24,407 nt of DNA, taken from assembly GCA_039583705.1 (NCBI GenBank), contig JAVKSM010000040.1, forward strand, positions 1-24,407, read 5' to 3'. This stretch comes from JAVKSM01 sp039583705. GTDB lineage: Bacteria; Actinomycetota; Actinomycetes; Mycobacteriales; Pseudonocardiaceae. This document shows, one piece after another, positions 13,953-21,389 of the stretch. The position numbers and the translations under genes are program-made. The notes beneath the pieces were generated by a model that was given only the letters and a program-made list of their open reading frames with translations, was not told the DNA's origin and searched no databases. Numbering within the stretch: the stretch's first letter is position 1; each line of letters starts with the position of its first letter.

Positions 13953-15638
13953 TCACCCGCCGCTGTCGCGGCCCGCCCCGCCCAGGGCCGGGCCGAGCAG
14001 GTCGTCGGCGTCGATGATCCGGTAGGCGTAGCCCTGCTCGGCGAGGAACCGCTGCCGGTGGGCCGCGTACTCGGCGTCGAGGGTGTCGCGGGAGACCACC
14101 GAGTAGAAGTTCGCCTGCCGGCCGTCGCCCTTGGGCCGCAGCAGCCTGCCGAGCCGCTGCGCCTCCTCCTGCCGGGAGCCGAAGGTGCCTGAGACCTGCA
14201 CCGCGACCGACGCCTCGGGCAGGTCGACGGAGAAGTTGGCGACCTTGGAGACGACGAGCCGCTCCAGCTCGCCGCGCCGGAACGCGTCGAAGAGCGACTC
14301 ACGCTCCCGAACCCTGGTCGAGCCCTGCACGATCGGCGCGTCGAGCTCCTCGCCCAGCGTCTCCAACTGGTCGAGGTAGGCGCCGATGACCAGCGTCGGC
14401 TCGTCGGGGTGGCGCTCCAGGATCGCCCGGACCACAGCCAGCTTGGTGCGCGCCGTCGAGCACACCCGGTAGCGCTCATCCGGCTCCGCGGTGGCGTAGG
14501 CCAGCCGCTCGGCTTCGGTCATCGTCACGCGCACCTCGACGCAGTCCGCGGGCGCGATCCACCCCTGGGTCTCGATGTCGCGCCACGGTGCGTCGAAACG
14601 CTTGGGACCGATCAGGGAGAACACGTCGCCCTCCCGGCCGTCCTCCCTGATGAGCGTCGCCGTCAGCCCCAGTCGGCGACGGGACTGCAGCTCAGCCGTC
14701 ATCCGGAACACCGGCGCCGGCAGCAGGTGCACCTCGTCGTAGACGATCAGCCCCCAGTCCCGGGAATCGAAGAGCTCCAGATGGCGGTACTCCCCGCGGG
14801 AGCGCCGGGTCATCACCTGGTAGGTCGCGATGGTGACCGGCCGGATCTCCTTGCGCTCCCCGGAGTACTCGCCGACCTCGTCCGCGGTCAGCGACGTGCG
14901 CGCCACCAGCTCCCGCTTCCACTGCCGGCCGGCGACGGTGCTGGTGACCAGGACCAGCGTGGTGGCCTGTGCCCGGGCCATGGCGGCGATACCGACCAGC
15001 GTCTTGCCGGCACCGCAGGGCAGCACGACGACGCCCGACCCCCCCGCCCAGAACCCCTCGACCGCCTGCCGCTGGTAGTCCCGCAGCGCCCAACCGTCCG
15101 GCACCAGCGAGATCGGGTGCGCCTCGCCGTCGACGTAGCCGGCCAGGTCCTCGGCCGGCCAGCCGACCTTGAGCAGCGCCTGCTTGAGGCGCCCGCGCTC
15201 GCTGGGATGCACGGCGACGGTGTCGGCGTCGACCCGCGTGCCGAGCATGGGGGCGATCTTCTTGTTGCGCAGCACCTCCTCGAGCACCGCGCGGTCCAGC
15301 GACGCGAGCACCAGCCCGTGCACCGGCGACGCCACGAGCTGTAGGCGCCCGTAGCGGCTCATCGTGTCGACGATGTCGACGAGCAACGGCTGCGGGACCG
15401 CGTAGCGGGAGTACCGAACCAGGGCATCGACCACCTGCTCGGCGTCGTGTCCGGCCGCACTGGCGTTCCACAGCGCCAGCGGGGTCACCCGATAGGTGTG
15501 CACGTGCTCGGGGGCGCGCTCCAGCTCGGCGAACGGCGCGATCGCCGCGCGCGCCTCGTCAGCCGCCTCGTGGTCGACCTCGAGCAGCAGTGTCTTGTCC
15601 GACTGGACGATCAACGGGCCGGGCGGGGAGGGGCTCAC
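13953..15638 (-). CDS. XPB/ERCC3-type DNA repair helicase
   Basis: A 561-residue superfamily 2 helicase, counterpart of Rv0861c (ercc3). Residues 1-170 are the N-terminal XPB domain (PLIVQSDKTLLLEVDHEAAD, LALWNASAAG). ALRDYQRQAVEGFWAGGSGV precedes Walker A PCGAGKT (about 206-212); YDEVHLLPAPVFRM holds the DEVH box (about 300); GLTATLIREDGREGDVF contains the RED motif of XPB; the second RecA-like domain has IVQGSTRVRERESLFDAF, VSGTFGSRQEEAQRLGRLLR and the motif VI arginines. The start is GTG 15636-15638, with a poor Shine-Dalgarno. It unwinds DNA 3'-5' in repair by family knowledge. Its usual neighbour, the helicase-associated gene, is about 5.7 kb away beyond the conservon. Confidence 0.96.
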   Translation of the reverse strand: MSPSPPGPLIVQSDKTLLLEVDHEAADEARAAIAPFAELERAPEHVHTYRVTPLALWNASAAGHDAEQVVDALVRYSRYAVPQPLLVDIVDTMSRYGRLQLVASPVHGLVLASLDRAVLEEVLRNKKIAPMLGTRVDADTVAVHPSERGRLKQALLKVGWPAEDLAGYVDGEAHPISLVPDGWALRDYQRQAVEGFWAGGSGVVVLPCGAGKTLVGIAAMARAQATTLVLVTSTVAGRQWKRELVARTSLTADEVGEYSGERKEIRPVTIATYQVMTRRSRGEYRHLELFDSRDWGLIVYDEVHLLPAPVFRMTAELQSRRRLGLTATLIREDGREGDVFSLIGPKRFDAPWRDIETQGWIAPADCVEVRVTMTEAERLAYATAEPDERYRVCSTARTKLAVVRAILERHPDEPTLVIGAYLDQLETLGEELDAPIVQGSTRVRERESLFDAFRRGELERLVVSKVANFSVDLPEASVAVQVSGTFGSRQEEAQRLGRLLRPKGDGRQANFYSVVSRDTLDAEYAAHRQRFLAEQGYAYRIIDADDLLGPALGGAGRDSGG

Positions 15639-16252
15639 GCGCAGGCCCCGGTGGGCGCGGCTGGGGGCGACCCGACGCCGCTGGTGGAGACGCTCCGCTC
15701 GGTCACTGGACGGCCTTCCTGGGAACGATCGGGGTGGTCAGGGGACCATTGTCCTCGCGCCGCGACAGGGCACGCCCGGCGCGGAAGGGTTGACCAGGGG
15801 TTACACTGACGCGTCCCGAATATGTTCGGCCCCACAAACTGATCTTATCGACCCCGCCGGGAGCACCGCTCCGAGGCGTTCCCTGCGAGGTCACCGGCGC
15901 GCCCGTCCCGGCCCGTGGCCCCGAATCCCCGGTCTGCGACAGGCGCGACGACCTGCCACTACGGACCCTTAACTGATGCCTGCTGTCGAACCGCTCCCCG
16001 CCCGGCCCTCGACGTCTCATTCACGAATGGACGACGCGACGTCACTCGAACCCGGCCGGCCCGTTCTGCTCGGTACGAGGGTAGTTGATCTGCGGTTGCG
16101 TTCAGGGGACGTTCGAGGGTCCAACGAGTGCCGTGTCCTGGTGGGAGGGGCCACCGCTGACCGGCCGGGAGGATGGCGCCCGTGGTCGCGAGGTTGACCC
16201 TGACCCGTTGCGGGCCCTGCCCACCGCCGACCGGGCCACCGGCGGTGGCGTC
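15639..16252. other. 614-bp non-coding interval between the XPB gene and cvnA
   Basis: It separates divergent genes. I see no gene with a convincing start and composition. It holds TACACT at 15802-15807 (a -10-like hexamer without a good -35), a small palindrome CCGAA-TATG-TTCGG at 15816-15829, and an open frame from about 16085 continuous with cvnA, including GTG 16133. Promoters for both neighbours should lie here but none is near consensus. Confidence 0.5.
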
Positions 16253-19210
16253 GTGAGCGCGCCGGGGAGCCGTCGGCTGTGGCGGGACGTGCTGCACTGG
16301 CGGAACTGGAGCCTGCCGGTCAAGTTGGTGGCGGTGCTGCTGGTGCCGACGTTGTTCGCGCTTGTGCTGGGCAGCCTGCGGATCGTCGACAGCGTGTCGA
16401 AGGCGAGCTCCTACAACGGGGCCGTGCAAGCTGTCACTTTGAGTGACCGCACCGCCACGCTGCTGGCTGCCCTCGAGCAGGAGCGCGACGCTGCCGCTGT
16501 CATGCTGGCCACCGGCCGGGTGGGCAACCCGGCAGCCCTGACGGCCCCGTCGGCCGCGGTGGACAAGGCGGCCGAGGCCACGCGGGCCGCGGCGGCCGAC
16601 CTTTCCGCGCTGGACGCCACCGCATCGGCGGCCTACCGGGGAAGCGCCGACGCGCTGTCCGGGCTCGGCCGGCTGCGCGCGCAGGTGACGGCCGGCGCCG
16701 TCGACGCCCAGACCGCGATCACGGACTACACCCAGGTCATCGACGCGCTCCTGGCCTTCGACCAGACGCTCTCCCGGCAGGTGACCGATCCCGCCGTGAC
16801 GGGACTGGCGGCCGGGGCGCACTCGCTGGCGGTCGTCCGGGAACAGGTGGCGTTGCAACACGCCCAGCTCGCGGTCGCGATCGTGCAGGGCCGGACCGAC
16901 CCCGCCGGGGTGGCGGCGGTGCGCGCGGCCGACGTTGCGCGTGCGACGTCGCTCGCCGACTTCAAGGCCGCGGTCGACCCCGACGTGGCGCAGGCCTACG
17001 CGACGGCGGCCGCCAGCACCGACGCCGGCACGCGGGACCAACTCGAGGCGGTCGCCCTGAACCGCGGCGCGAGCGGCCAGCCGTTGCTCATCTCGGCGTC
17101 GGAGTGGGACCGGGTCTCCACTGCCGTCGAGAACCAGGTGGGCACGCTGGCGCAGGGTCTGCGCCAGCAGGTCAGGGCCGCGGTGTCCGCGTTGCAGGAT
17201 CGCGCCCGCACCGCCGCGGTGGTGGTGTCGGTGATCCTGCTGGTGGCGCTGCTGATCGGCACGGTCGTCGGGGTGGTGGTGGCCCGCTCGATGCTGCGGC
17301 CGTTGCGGATGCTGCGGCGCACGGCGCTGGAGATCGCCGAGATGCGGCTGCCCCGGGCCGTCGAGGGCATCCGGGCCGGGGAGGCACCTGACGCCGCGGT
17401 GGAGCCGGTGCCGGTCACGACCCGAGAGGAGATCGGGCAGGTCGCCAGGGCGTTCGACGCGGTGCACGGCCAGGCGGTGCGGCTCGCCGCCGAGCAGGCC
17501 AGCCTGCGCACCACGTTCAACAGCATCTTCGTCAACCTCTCCCGGCGCAGCCAGGCGCTCGTCGAGCGTCAGCTTCGGCTCATCGAGCAACTGGAGGCGG
17601 GCGAGGAGGATCCGGAGGCGCTGGGCAACCTGTTCCAACTCGACCACCTGGCCACCCGGATGCGGCGTAACAGCGAGAACCTGTTGGTTCTGGCCGGTAC
17701 CGAGCTGACGCGGCGGACGTCGCGGCCGGTGCCGTTGGTCGACGTCCTGCGCGCCGCCGTCTCCGAGGTCGAGCAGTACCAACGCGTCGAGCTGAACCCG
17801 CCGCCGCTGCTGCTCGTGGTAGGCAAGACCTCGGCCGACCTCGTGCACCTCGCGGCCGAACTGGTCGAAAACGCCACGTCGTTCTCCGCGCCGGACACCC
17901 GGGTGACGATCTCAAGCCGGCAGGCCAGCGACGGCACCGTGGTGGTGGAGATCCTCGACCAGGGCGTGGGCATGTCCGAGGTCGACATGACCGAGGCGAA
18001 CCTGCGGTTGGCGAACCCGCCGACGGTCGACCTGTCGGCCACCCGGCGAATGGGCCTGTTCGTGGTCGGCCGGCTGGCCGCCCGCCACAACATCCGGGTC
18101 GAGCTCACCCGCGCCGGCTCGGGCGGTGGCGTGGCCGCGCTGGTCACCGTGCCCGCCACGGCTGTGCTGTTCGGGGCGGGCGAGGGGGCGCCGGTGGCCG
18201 GCTCCCGGTCGCTGGCGGCCAGCCTTCCGCTGGGGACACCCGCCCCGAGCAACGGCGCCGGCACGGTGCCGGAGCGATCCGCGCTGGCCGGTGCCATGCG
18301 GTCGCGGACGGACGCAGTGACCACCGGCGCCGGTGTCAGCGCGGAGGCCGCCGGGGAGCCCGCCCGGGCGAGGGTGGGCAGCGGGCCGGAGCCTGCGTCG
18401 GTGCCCTCTGGCACCGGTCCGACGGGCACTGCCGGTCCGACGGGCACCGGTCCGACAGGCTCGACGGGAACCGGGATGGGCTCGATGGGAAACGCGGAAC
18501 GGGAGGCCGGGCCCGCACCGGCTGCCGCGTCGACGGGAGCGGCGGTCCGCCAGGGAGCGGCCGTCCCACCGGCTGGCGGCTCGTCAGCGTCGGACCTGTT
18601 CGCGCCGGGGGTGGCACCGGCGGGCGTCACGTCGAGCGGGGCAGATCGGGGGATCCCCCGGCGGGCGGTACCCGAGGCACTCCCGCTCGGACGGCCACCG
18701 CTCGAGGAGAACACCCCGATCTTCGACGGGTTGGCCTCGGCATGGTTCCAGGAGCAGAAGCCTGTCCCGGTGTCGTGGGCCAGCGACCCGGGACCGGAAC
18801 GGCCGGGGTCGCCCCTGGCCGGCGCCACGCCCACCCCACGGCCACGCGTCCCCGAGCCGGAGGCTGCCTCCTCCACCGAGTTCGGCGGCTGCGCCGACGC
18901 CGGCTGGCAGGCCGCAGCGAAGATCACAAGCCCGGAGTTCAACGGCGTGACTGCCGCCGGACTGCCCAAGCGGCGCCCGCGGGCGCAGCTCGTACCCGGC
19001 GCCGCGGGCCAGGCATGGGCGGGCGCGCCTCCCGCCCCGCCCAGCCGTAGTGCCGAGACCGTCCGCAGTCGGCTGGCCAGCTACCAGCAGGGCGTGCTGG
19101 AAGGTCGCCACCAGCGGCGCGGCGGTGTCCCGGAGTTCGCGGAGCCTGTCCCGCACGGACCCGACCCGGCGGCCACCACCGAGACCCGAGCAGACGAGGA
19201 GTGCCAGTGA
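16253..19210 (+). CDS. cvnA: Conservon sensor histidine kinase-like protein CvnA with NIT sensor domain
   Basis: A 985-residue membrane protein. Helix 1 is SLPVKLVAVLLVPTLFALVL (about 20-42). Residues about 45-320 form an extracellular, all-alpha nitrate/nitrite-sensing (NIT) type domain (TLLAALEQERDAAAVMLATG is typical). Helix 2 is about 322-345, followed by a HAMP linker. FNSIFVNLSRRSQALVERQL and LGNLFQLDHLATRMRRNSEN (His about 464) mark the dimerisation region; the ATPase domain has the N box ELVENATSFSAP, DQGVGMSE and RMGLFVVGRLAARH. From about 650 on the tail is Gly/Pro/Ser/Thr-rich and repetitive (GTGPTGTAGPTGTGPTGSTG). The start is uncertain: GTG 16253 before the first helix was chosen; GTG 16133 is possible. 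It overlaps cvnB by GTGA. In Streptomyces, CvnA proteins work with CvnB-D at the membrane. Confidence 0.92.
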   Translation: MSAPGSRRLWRDVLHWRNWSLPVKLVAVLLVPTLFALVLGSLRIVDSVSKASSYNGAVQAVTLSDRTATLLAALEQERDAAAVMLATGRVGNPAALTAPSAAVDKAAEATRAAAADLSALDATASAAYRGSADALSGLGRLRAQVTAGAVDAQTAITDYTQVIDALLAFDQTLSRQVTDPAVTGLAAGAHSLAVVREQVALQHAQLAVAIVQGRTDPAGVAAVRAADVARATSLADFKAAVDPDVAQAYATAAASTDAGTRDQLEAVALNRGASGQPLLISASEWDRVSTAVENQVGTLAQGLRQQVRAAVSALQDRARTAAVVVSVILLVALLIGTVVGVVVARSMLRPLRMLRRTALEIAEMRLPRAVEGIRAGEAPDAAVEPVPVTTREEIGQVARAFDAVHGQAVRLAAEQASLRTTFNSIFVNLSRRSQALVERQLRLIEQLEAGEEDPEALGNLFQLDHLATRMRRNSENLLVLAGTELTRRTSRPVPLVDVLRAAVSEVEQYQRVELNPPPLLLVVGKTSADLVHLAAELVENATSFSAPDTRVTISSRQASDGTVVVEILDQGVGMSEVDMTEANLRLANPPTVDLSATRRMGLFVVGRLAARHNIRVELTRAGSGGGVAALVTVPATAVLFGAGEGAPVAGSRSLAASLPLGTPAPSNGAGTVPERSALAGAMRSRTDAVTTGAGVSAEAAGEPARARVGSGPEPASVPSGTGPTGTAGPTGTGPTGSTGTGMGSMGNAEREAGPAPAAASTGAAVRQGAAVPPAGGSSASDLFAPGVAPAGVTSSGADRGIPRRAVPEALPLGRPPLEENTPIFDGLASAWFQEQKPVPVSWASDPGPERPGSPLAGATPTPRPRVPEPEAASSTEFGGCADAGWQAAAKITSPEFNGVTAAGLPKRRPRAQLVPGAAGQAWAGAPPAPPSRSAETVRSRLASYQQGVLEGRHQRRGGVPEFAEPVPHGPDPAATTETRADEECQ

Positions 19211-19629
19211 CCACGCCCCAGATGCCGCCCAGCCGGTTCGGGTGGGTGGTGTCCAACTTCGCCGACCGGGTACCCGGTGTCGCCCACGCGGTGGTGGTCT
19301 CCGCGGACGGGCTGCTGCTCACCGCGTCGAACCGGTTGCCGCGCGACCGTGCCGACCAACTGGCGGCGGTAGCGTCCGGGCTGGTCAGCCTCACGCAGGG
19401 GGCAGCCCGGTGCTTCGAGGCCGGTGAGGTGGTGCAGACCGTCGTCGAGATGGAGCGCGGCATCATCATGCTGATGGCCATCAGCGACGGCTCCTGTCTG
19501 GCGGCGCTCGCCAGCCCCAACTGCGACATCGGGCTGGTCGGCTACGAGATGACGCTGCTGGTCGATCGGGTCGGCCAACTGCTCACCCCGGAGCTGCGCG
19601 CCGAGTTGCAAGGTTCGATCGCGCGATGA
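19207..19629 (+). CDS. cvnB: Roadblock/LC7 protein CvnB
   Basis: A 140-residue roadblock/LC7-fold protein. FGWVVSNFADRVPGVAHAVV, VSADGLLLTASNRLPRDRAD, QLAAVASGLVSLTQGAARCF and GYEMTLLVDRVGQLLTPELR are the conservon CvnB pattern. By family knowledge it acts with the CvnD GTPase, like MglB with MglA, as a regulator or adaptor. GTG 19207-19209 was chosen because GAGGAG lies six bases upstream and the start overlaps the cvnA stop by four bases; GTG 19201 would be too close to that site. Normal length, no damage. Confidence 0.94.
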   Translation: MTTPQMPPSRFGWVVSNFADRVPGVAHAVVVSADGLLLTASNRLPRDRADQLAAVASGLVSLTQGAARCFEAGEVVQTVVEMERGIIMLMAISDGSCLAALASPNCDIGLVGYEMTLLVDRVGQLLTPELRAELQGSIAR

Positions 19630-19631
19630 GA

Positions 19632-19648
19632 GCGCACTGACCGTGCGC
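19632..19648 (+). promoter_or_regulatory. Small hairpin between cvnB and cvnC
   Basis: GCGCAC (19632-19637), loop TGACC, GTGCGC (19643-19648), immediately after the cvnB stop and 20 bp before the cvnC GTG. It may set mRNA processing or relative expression inside the operon; too short for a firm call. Confidence 0.3.
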
Positions 19649-19667
19649 AGATCGGGGGTGAGCGGGC

Positions 19668-20546
19668 GTGACCGACAGCCTTGACGGCCCGGAACGGCTG
19701 TCGACTGAGCTGGCCTCCGCCGCCGTCCACGGCGGCGGAGGCCCCGATCCGGTCACCAGGCCGCGGCGCCGCCGGGTCGCGTTGTGGCCCGGACGTGCCG
19801 GCGAGGCGGCTGTGCTCGCCGACACGTCGGCCGCCGACATCACGGGTCCGGCCGCCAGCGCCGCCGAGAGCGGCGGTGGGCTGGCCGAAGCTGGTGACTT
19901 CGCTGAGGCTTCCGACGGTGGCGAGTCGGTCCGTGCCGGCCAGGGTGCTGCTGTCCTCGGCGGCGGGCCCGCCGAGGCGCCTGTCGGCGGGGACGTTGCC
20001 GGCGGGGACGTTGCCGACTGGGATGCTGTCGGCGCGGATGCTGGTGGCGGGCATGCGCCCGGGGAGGCGGTCGATGGTGGTGGGTCCGCCGGCTCGCCGG
20101 ACACGGGGGAGCCGCCCGACCTGGCGGTGGGAACCGTGGGCGACCTCCCGTCGTCTTCCCACTCGCACCCAGCTCCCGCCGAGACCGCACCCGCCGTCGA
20201 GGAACCGGTATCGGCGAGCGTGCGGCCCTACACATGGACCGGAGGCCGGACCAGGTCAGAGGTCTACCTGGCGATCGAGACCCTGGTCTCGACCAACGAG
20301 CGCGGCAGCGACACGTCCTCGCTGCGCCGCGCCGAGTACCGGGCGGTGGCCGAGTTGTGCCGCGAGCCGCGGTCGGTGGCCGAGGTCGCGGCGTTGCTGT
20401 CGTTGCCGCTCGGCGTGGCCCGCGTCGTGCTCGGCGACATGACCGGCCTGGGACTCGTCGTCGTCCACCAGACCGCCGGGGCACCCGGCGGCGTTCCGGA
20501 TCTGGCACTGATGGAGAGGGTGTTGAGTGGACTCCGCAGGCTCTAG
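19668..20546 (+). CDS. cvnC: DUF742 protein CvnC with long N-terminal extension
   Basis: A 292-residue protein. The DUF742 domain occupies about residues 184-292: VRPYTWTGGRTRSEVYLAIE, LRRAEYRAVAELCREPRSVA, EVAALLSLPLGVARVVLGDM and DLALMERVLSGLRRL. It resembles a winged helix and is a fixed member of conservons. The typical CvnC is about 110-140 residues. Here about 180 extra residues precede it: a short basic patch PRRRRVALWPGRAG, then a Gly/Ala/Asp/Glu-rich acidic stretch with repeats (GGDVAGGDVADWDAVGAD) and few hydrophobics, likely disordered. GTG 19668 follows a GGGGGTGAG ribosome site. The end overlaps cvnD by 20 bases. The exact biochemical role of CvnC is not known to me. Confidence 0.93.
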   Translation: MTDSLDGPERLSTELASAAVHGGGGPDPVTRPRRRRVALWPGRAGEAAVLADTSAADITGPAASAAESGGGLAEAGDFAEASDGGESVRAGQGAAVLGGGPAEAPVGGDVAGGDVADWDAVGADAGGGHAPGEAVDGGGSAGSPDTGEPPDLAVGTVGDLPSSSHSHPAPAETAPAVEEPVSASVRPYTWTGGRTRSEVYLAIETLVSTNERGSDTSSLRRAEYRAVAELCREPRSVAEVAALLSLPLGVARVVLGDMTGLGLVVVHQTAGAPGGVPDLALMERVLSGLRRL

Positions 20547-21132
20547 CGCCGCGACGGCCGCCGGGCGGGCGGCCACGACGACCTCGGCGAAGATCGTCGT
20601 GGCCGGTGGGTTCGGCGTCGGCAAGACGACGTTCGTCGGCGCGGTCTCCGAGATCGTTCCGCTCAGGACCGAGGCGGCCATAACCGACGCCGGCGCGGAG
20701 TTCGACGACCTGTCCTTCGCACCGAACAAGACGACCACCACGGTCGCCATGGACTTCGGTCGGGTGACGCTGGACTCCGACCTGATCCTCTACCTGTTCG
20801 GTACCCCAGGCCAGCACCGCTTCTGGTTCATGTGGGACGACCTCGTGCGCGGGGCGATCGGAGCCGTGGTCCTCGTCGACACCCGGCGACTGGCCGACTC
20901 GTTCGCCGCCGCCGACTTCTTCGAGGACCGCGGGCTGCCCTACGTCATCGGGCTCAACTGTTTCGACGGCGTGCTCACCCACGCCGTGGAAGACGTCCGC
21001 GAAGCGATGTCCATCGAGCCCGTGGTGCCGGTCGTGGTATGCGATGCCCGGGTCCGGCACTCCGTCAAGGAGACGCTCATCTCCGTCGTCGAGCACTCGA
21101 TGCGGACGTGGCATGCAGCCGCGCAGGTCTAG
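20527..21132 (+). CDS. cvnD: Small Ras-like GTPase CvnD
   Basis: A 201-residue GTPase of the MglA-like/conservon group. P-loop GFGVGKTT at residues 28-35; switch I region NKTTTTVAMDFG (68-79); switch II FGTPGQHRFWFMWDDL (91-106); base-recognition NCFD (144-147); and a CDAR segment near 171. The first 20 residues are Ala/Ser/Thr-rich and variable. GTG 20527-20529 lies inside the end of cvnC, so the two are translationally coupled. Last gene of the conservon: no cytochrome P450 (CvnE) follows. It presumably cycles GTP under CvnB control and relays signals from the CvnA-containing membrane complex. Confidence 0.95.
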   Translation: MDSAGSSAATAAGRAATTTSAKIVVAGGFGVGKTTFVGAVSEIVPLRTEAAITDAGAEFDDLSFAPNKTTTTVAMDFGRVTLDSDLILYLFGTPGQHRFWFMWDDLVRGAIGAVVLVDTRRLADSFAAADFFEDRGLPYVIGLNCFDGVLTHAVEDVREAMSIEPVVPVVVCDARVRHSVKETLISVVEHSMRTWHAAAQV

Positions 21133-21275
21133 GGCGTATCCCGAGATCTTCTGCCTGCCGCGCGTCGCCAACGGACCCTCTTTCCGCAGCTCACAGAGAT
21201 GCTGAGCGGAACCATCTTGGTGCGACAGGTGGGGAGTTCGTTGCGGGCTGTGCGGCCGTCTGGAGGTGCGTCACG

Positions 21276-21389
21276 GTGAGCATCGTGACGAAGATCGAGT
21301 GGACGCCTCTGCGGCTGGCCTCCGCGGGTTGGGGCTCGCCGGTGCGCAGCACGCGGTCGGCGTCGCGCCCCACGGCGGATGAGCGTCCT
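21276..21389 (+). pseudogene. Possible 5' remnant of a gene starting VSIVTKIEWT
   Basis: GTG 21276-21278 is preceded by GGAGG at nine bases and begins VSIVTKIEWTPLRL. The phrase TKIEWT resembles the opening of Gp37/Gp68 (DUF5131) phage-type proteins, but the expected TWNPVTGC continuation is absent and the frame soon runs antisense into the next gene. It is a weak call. The rest of the 256-bp convergent interval 21133-21388 shows nothing else. Confidence 0.22.

Noticed and set aside
15802..15807. TACACT as a promoter for cvnA
   Set aside because: No -35 at 16-18 bp and over 400 bp from the chosen start. Kept only as a note in the intergenic entry.
15816..15829. Palindrome CCGAA-TATG-TTCGG upstream of the XPB repair gene, resembling an SOS/LexA box
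   Set aside because: The actinobacterial LexA box has CGAAC-N4-GTTCG; the inner spacing here is two bases shorter and the flanking bases differ. Not supported as a LexA site.
15959..17848. 629-codon minus-strand open frame opposite cvnA
   Set aside because: Composition is Arg/His/Gln-rich without domains, while cvnA on the plus strand shows the NIT, HAMP and ATPase blocks.
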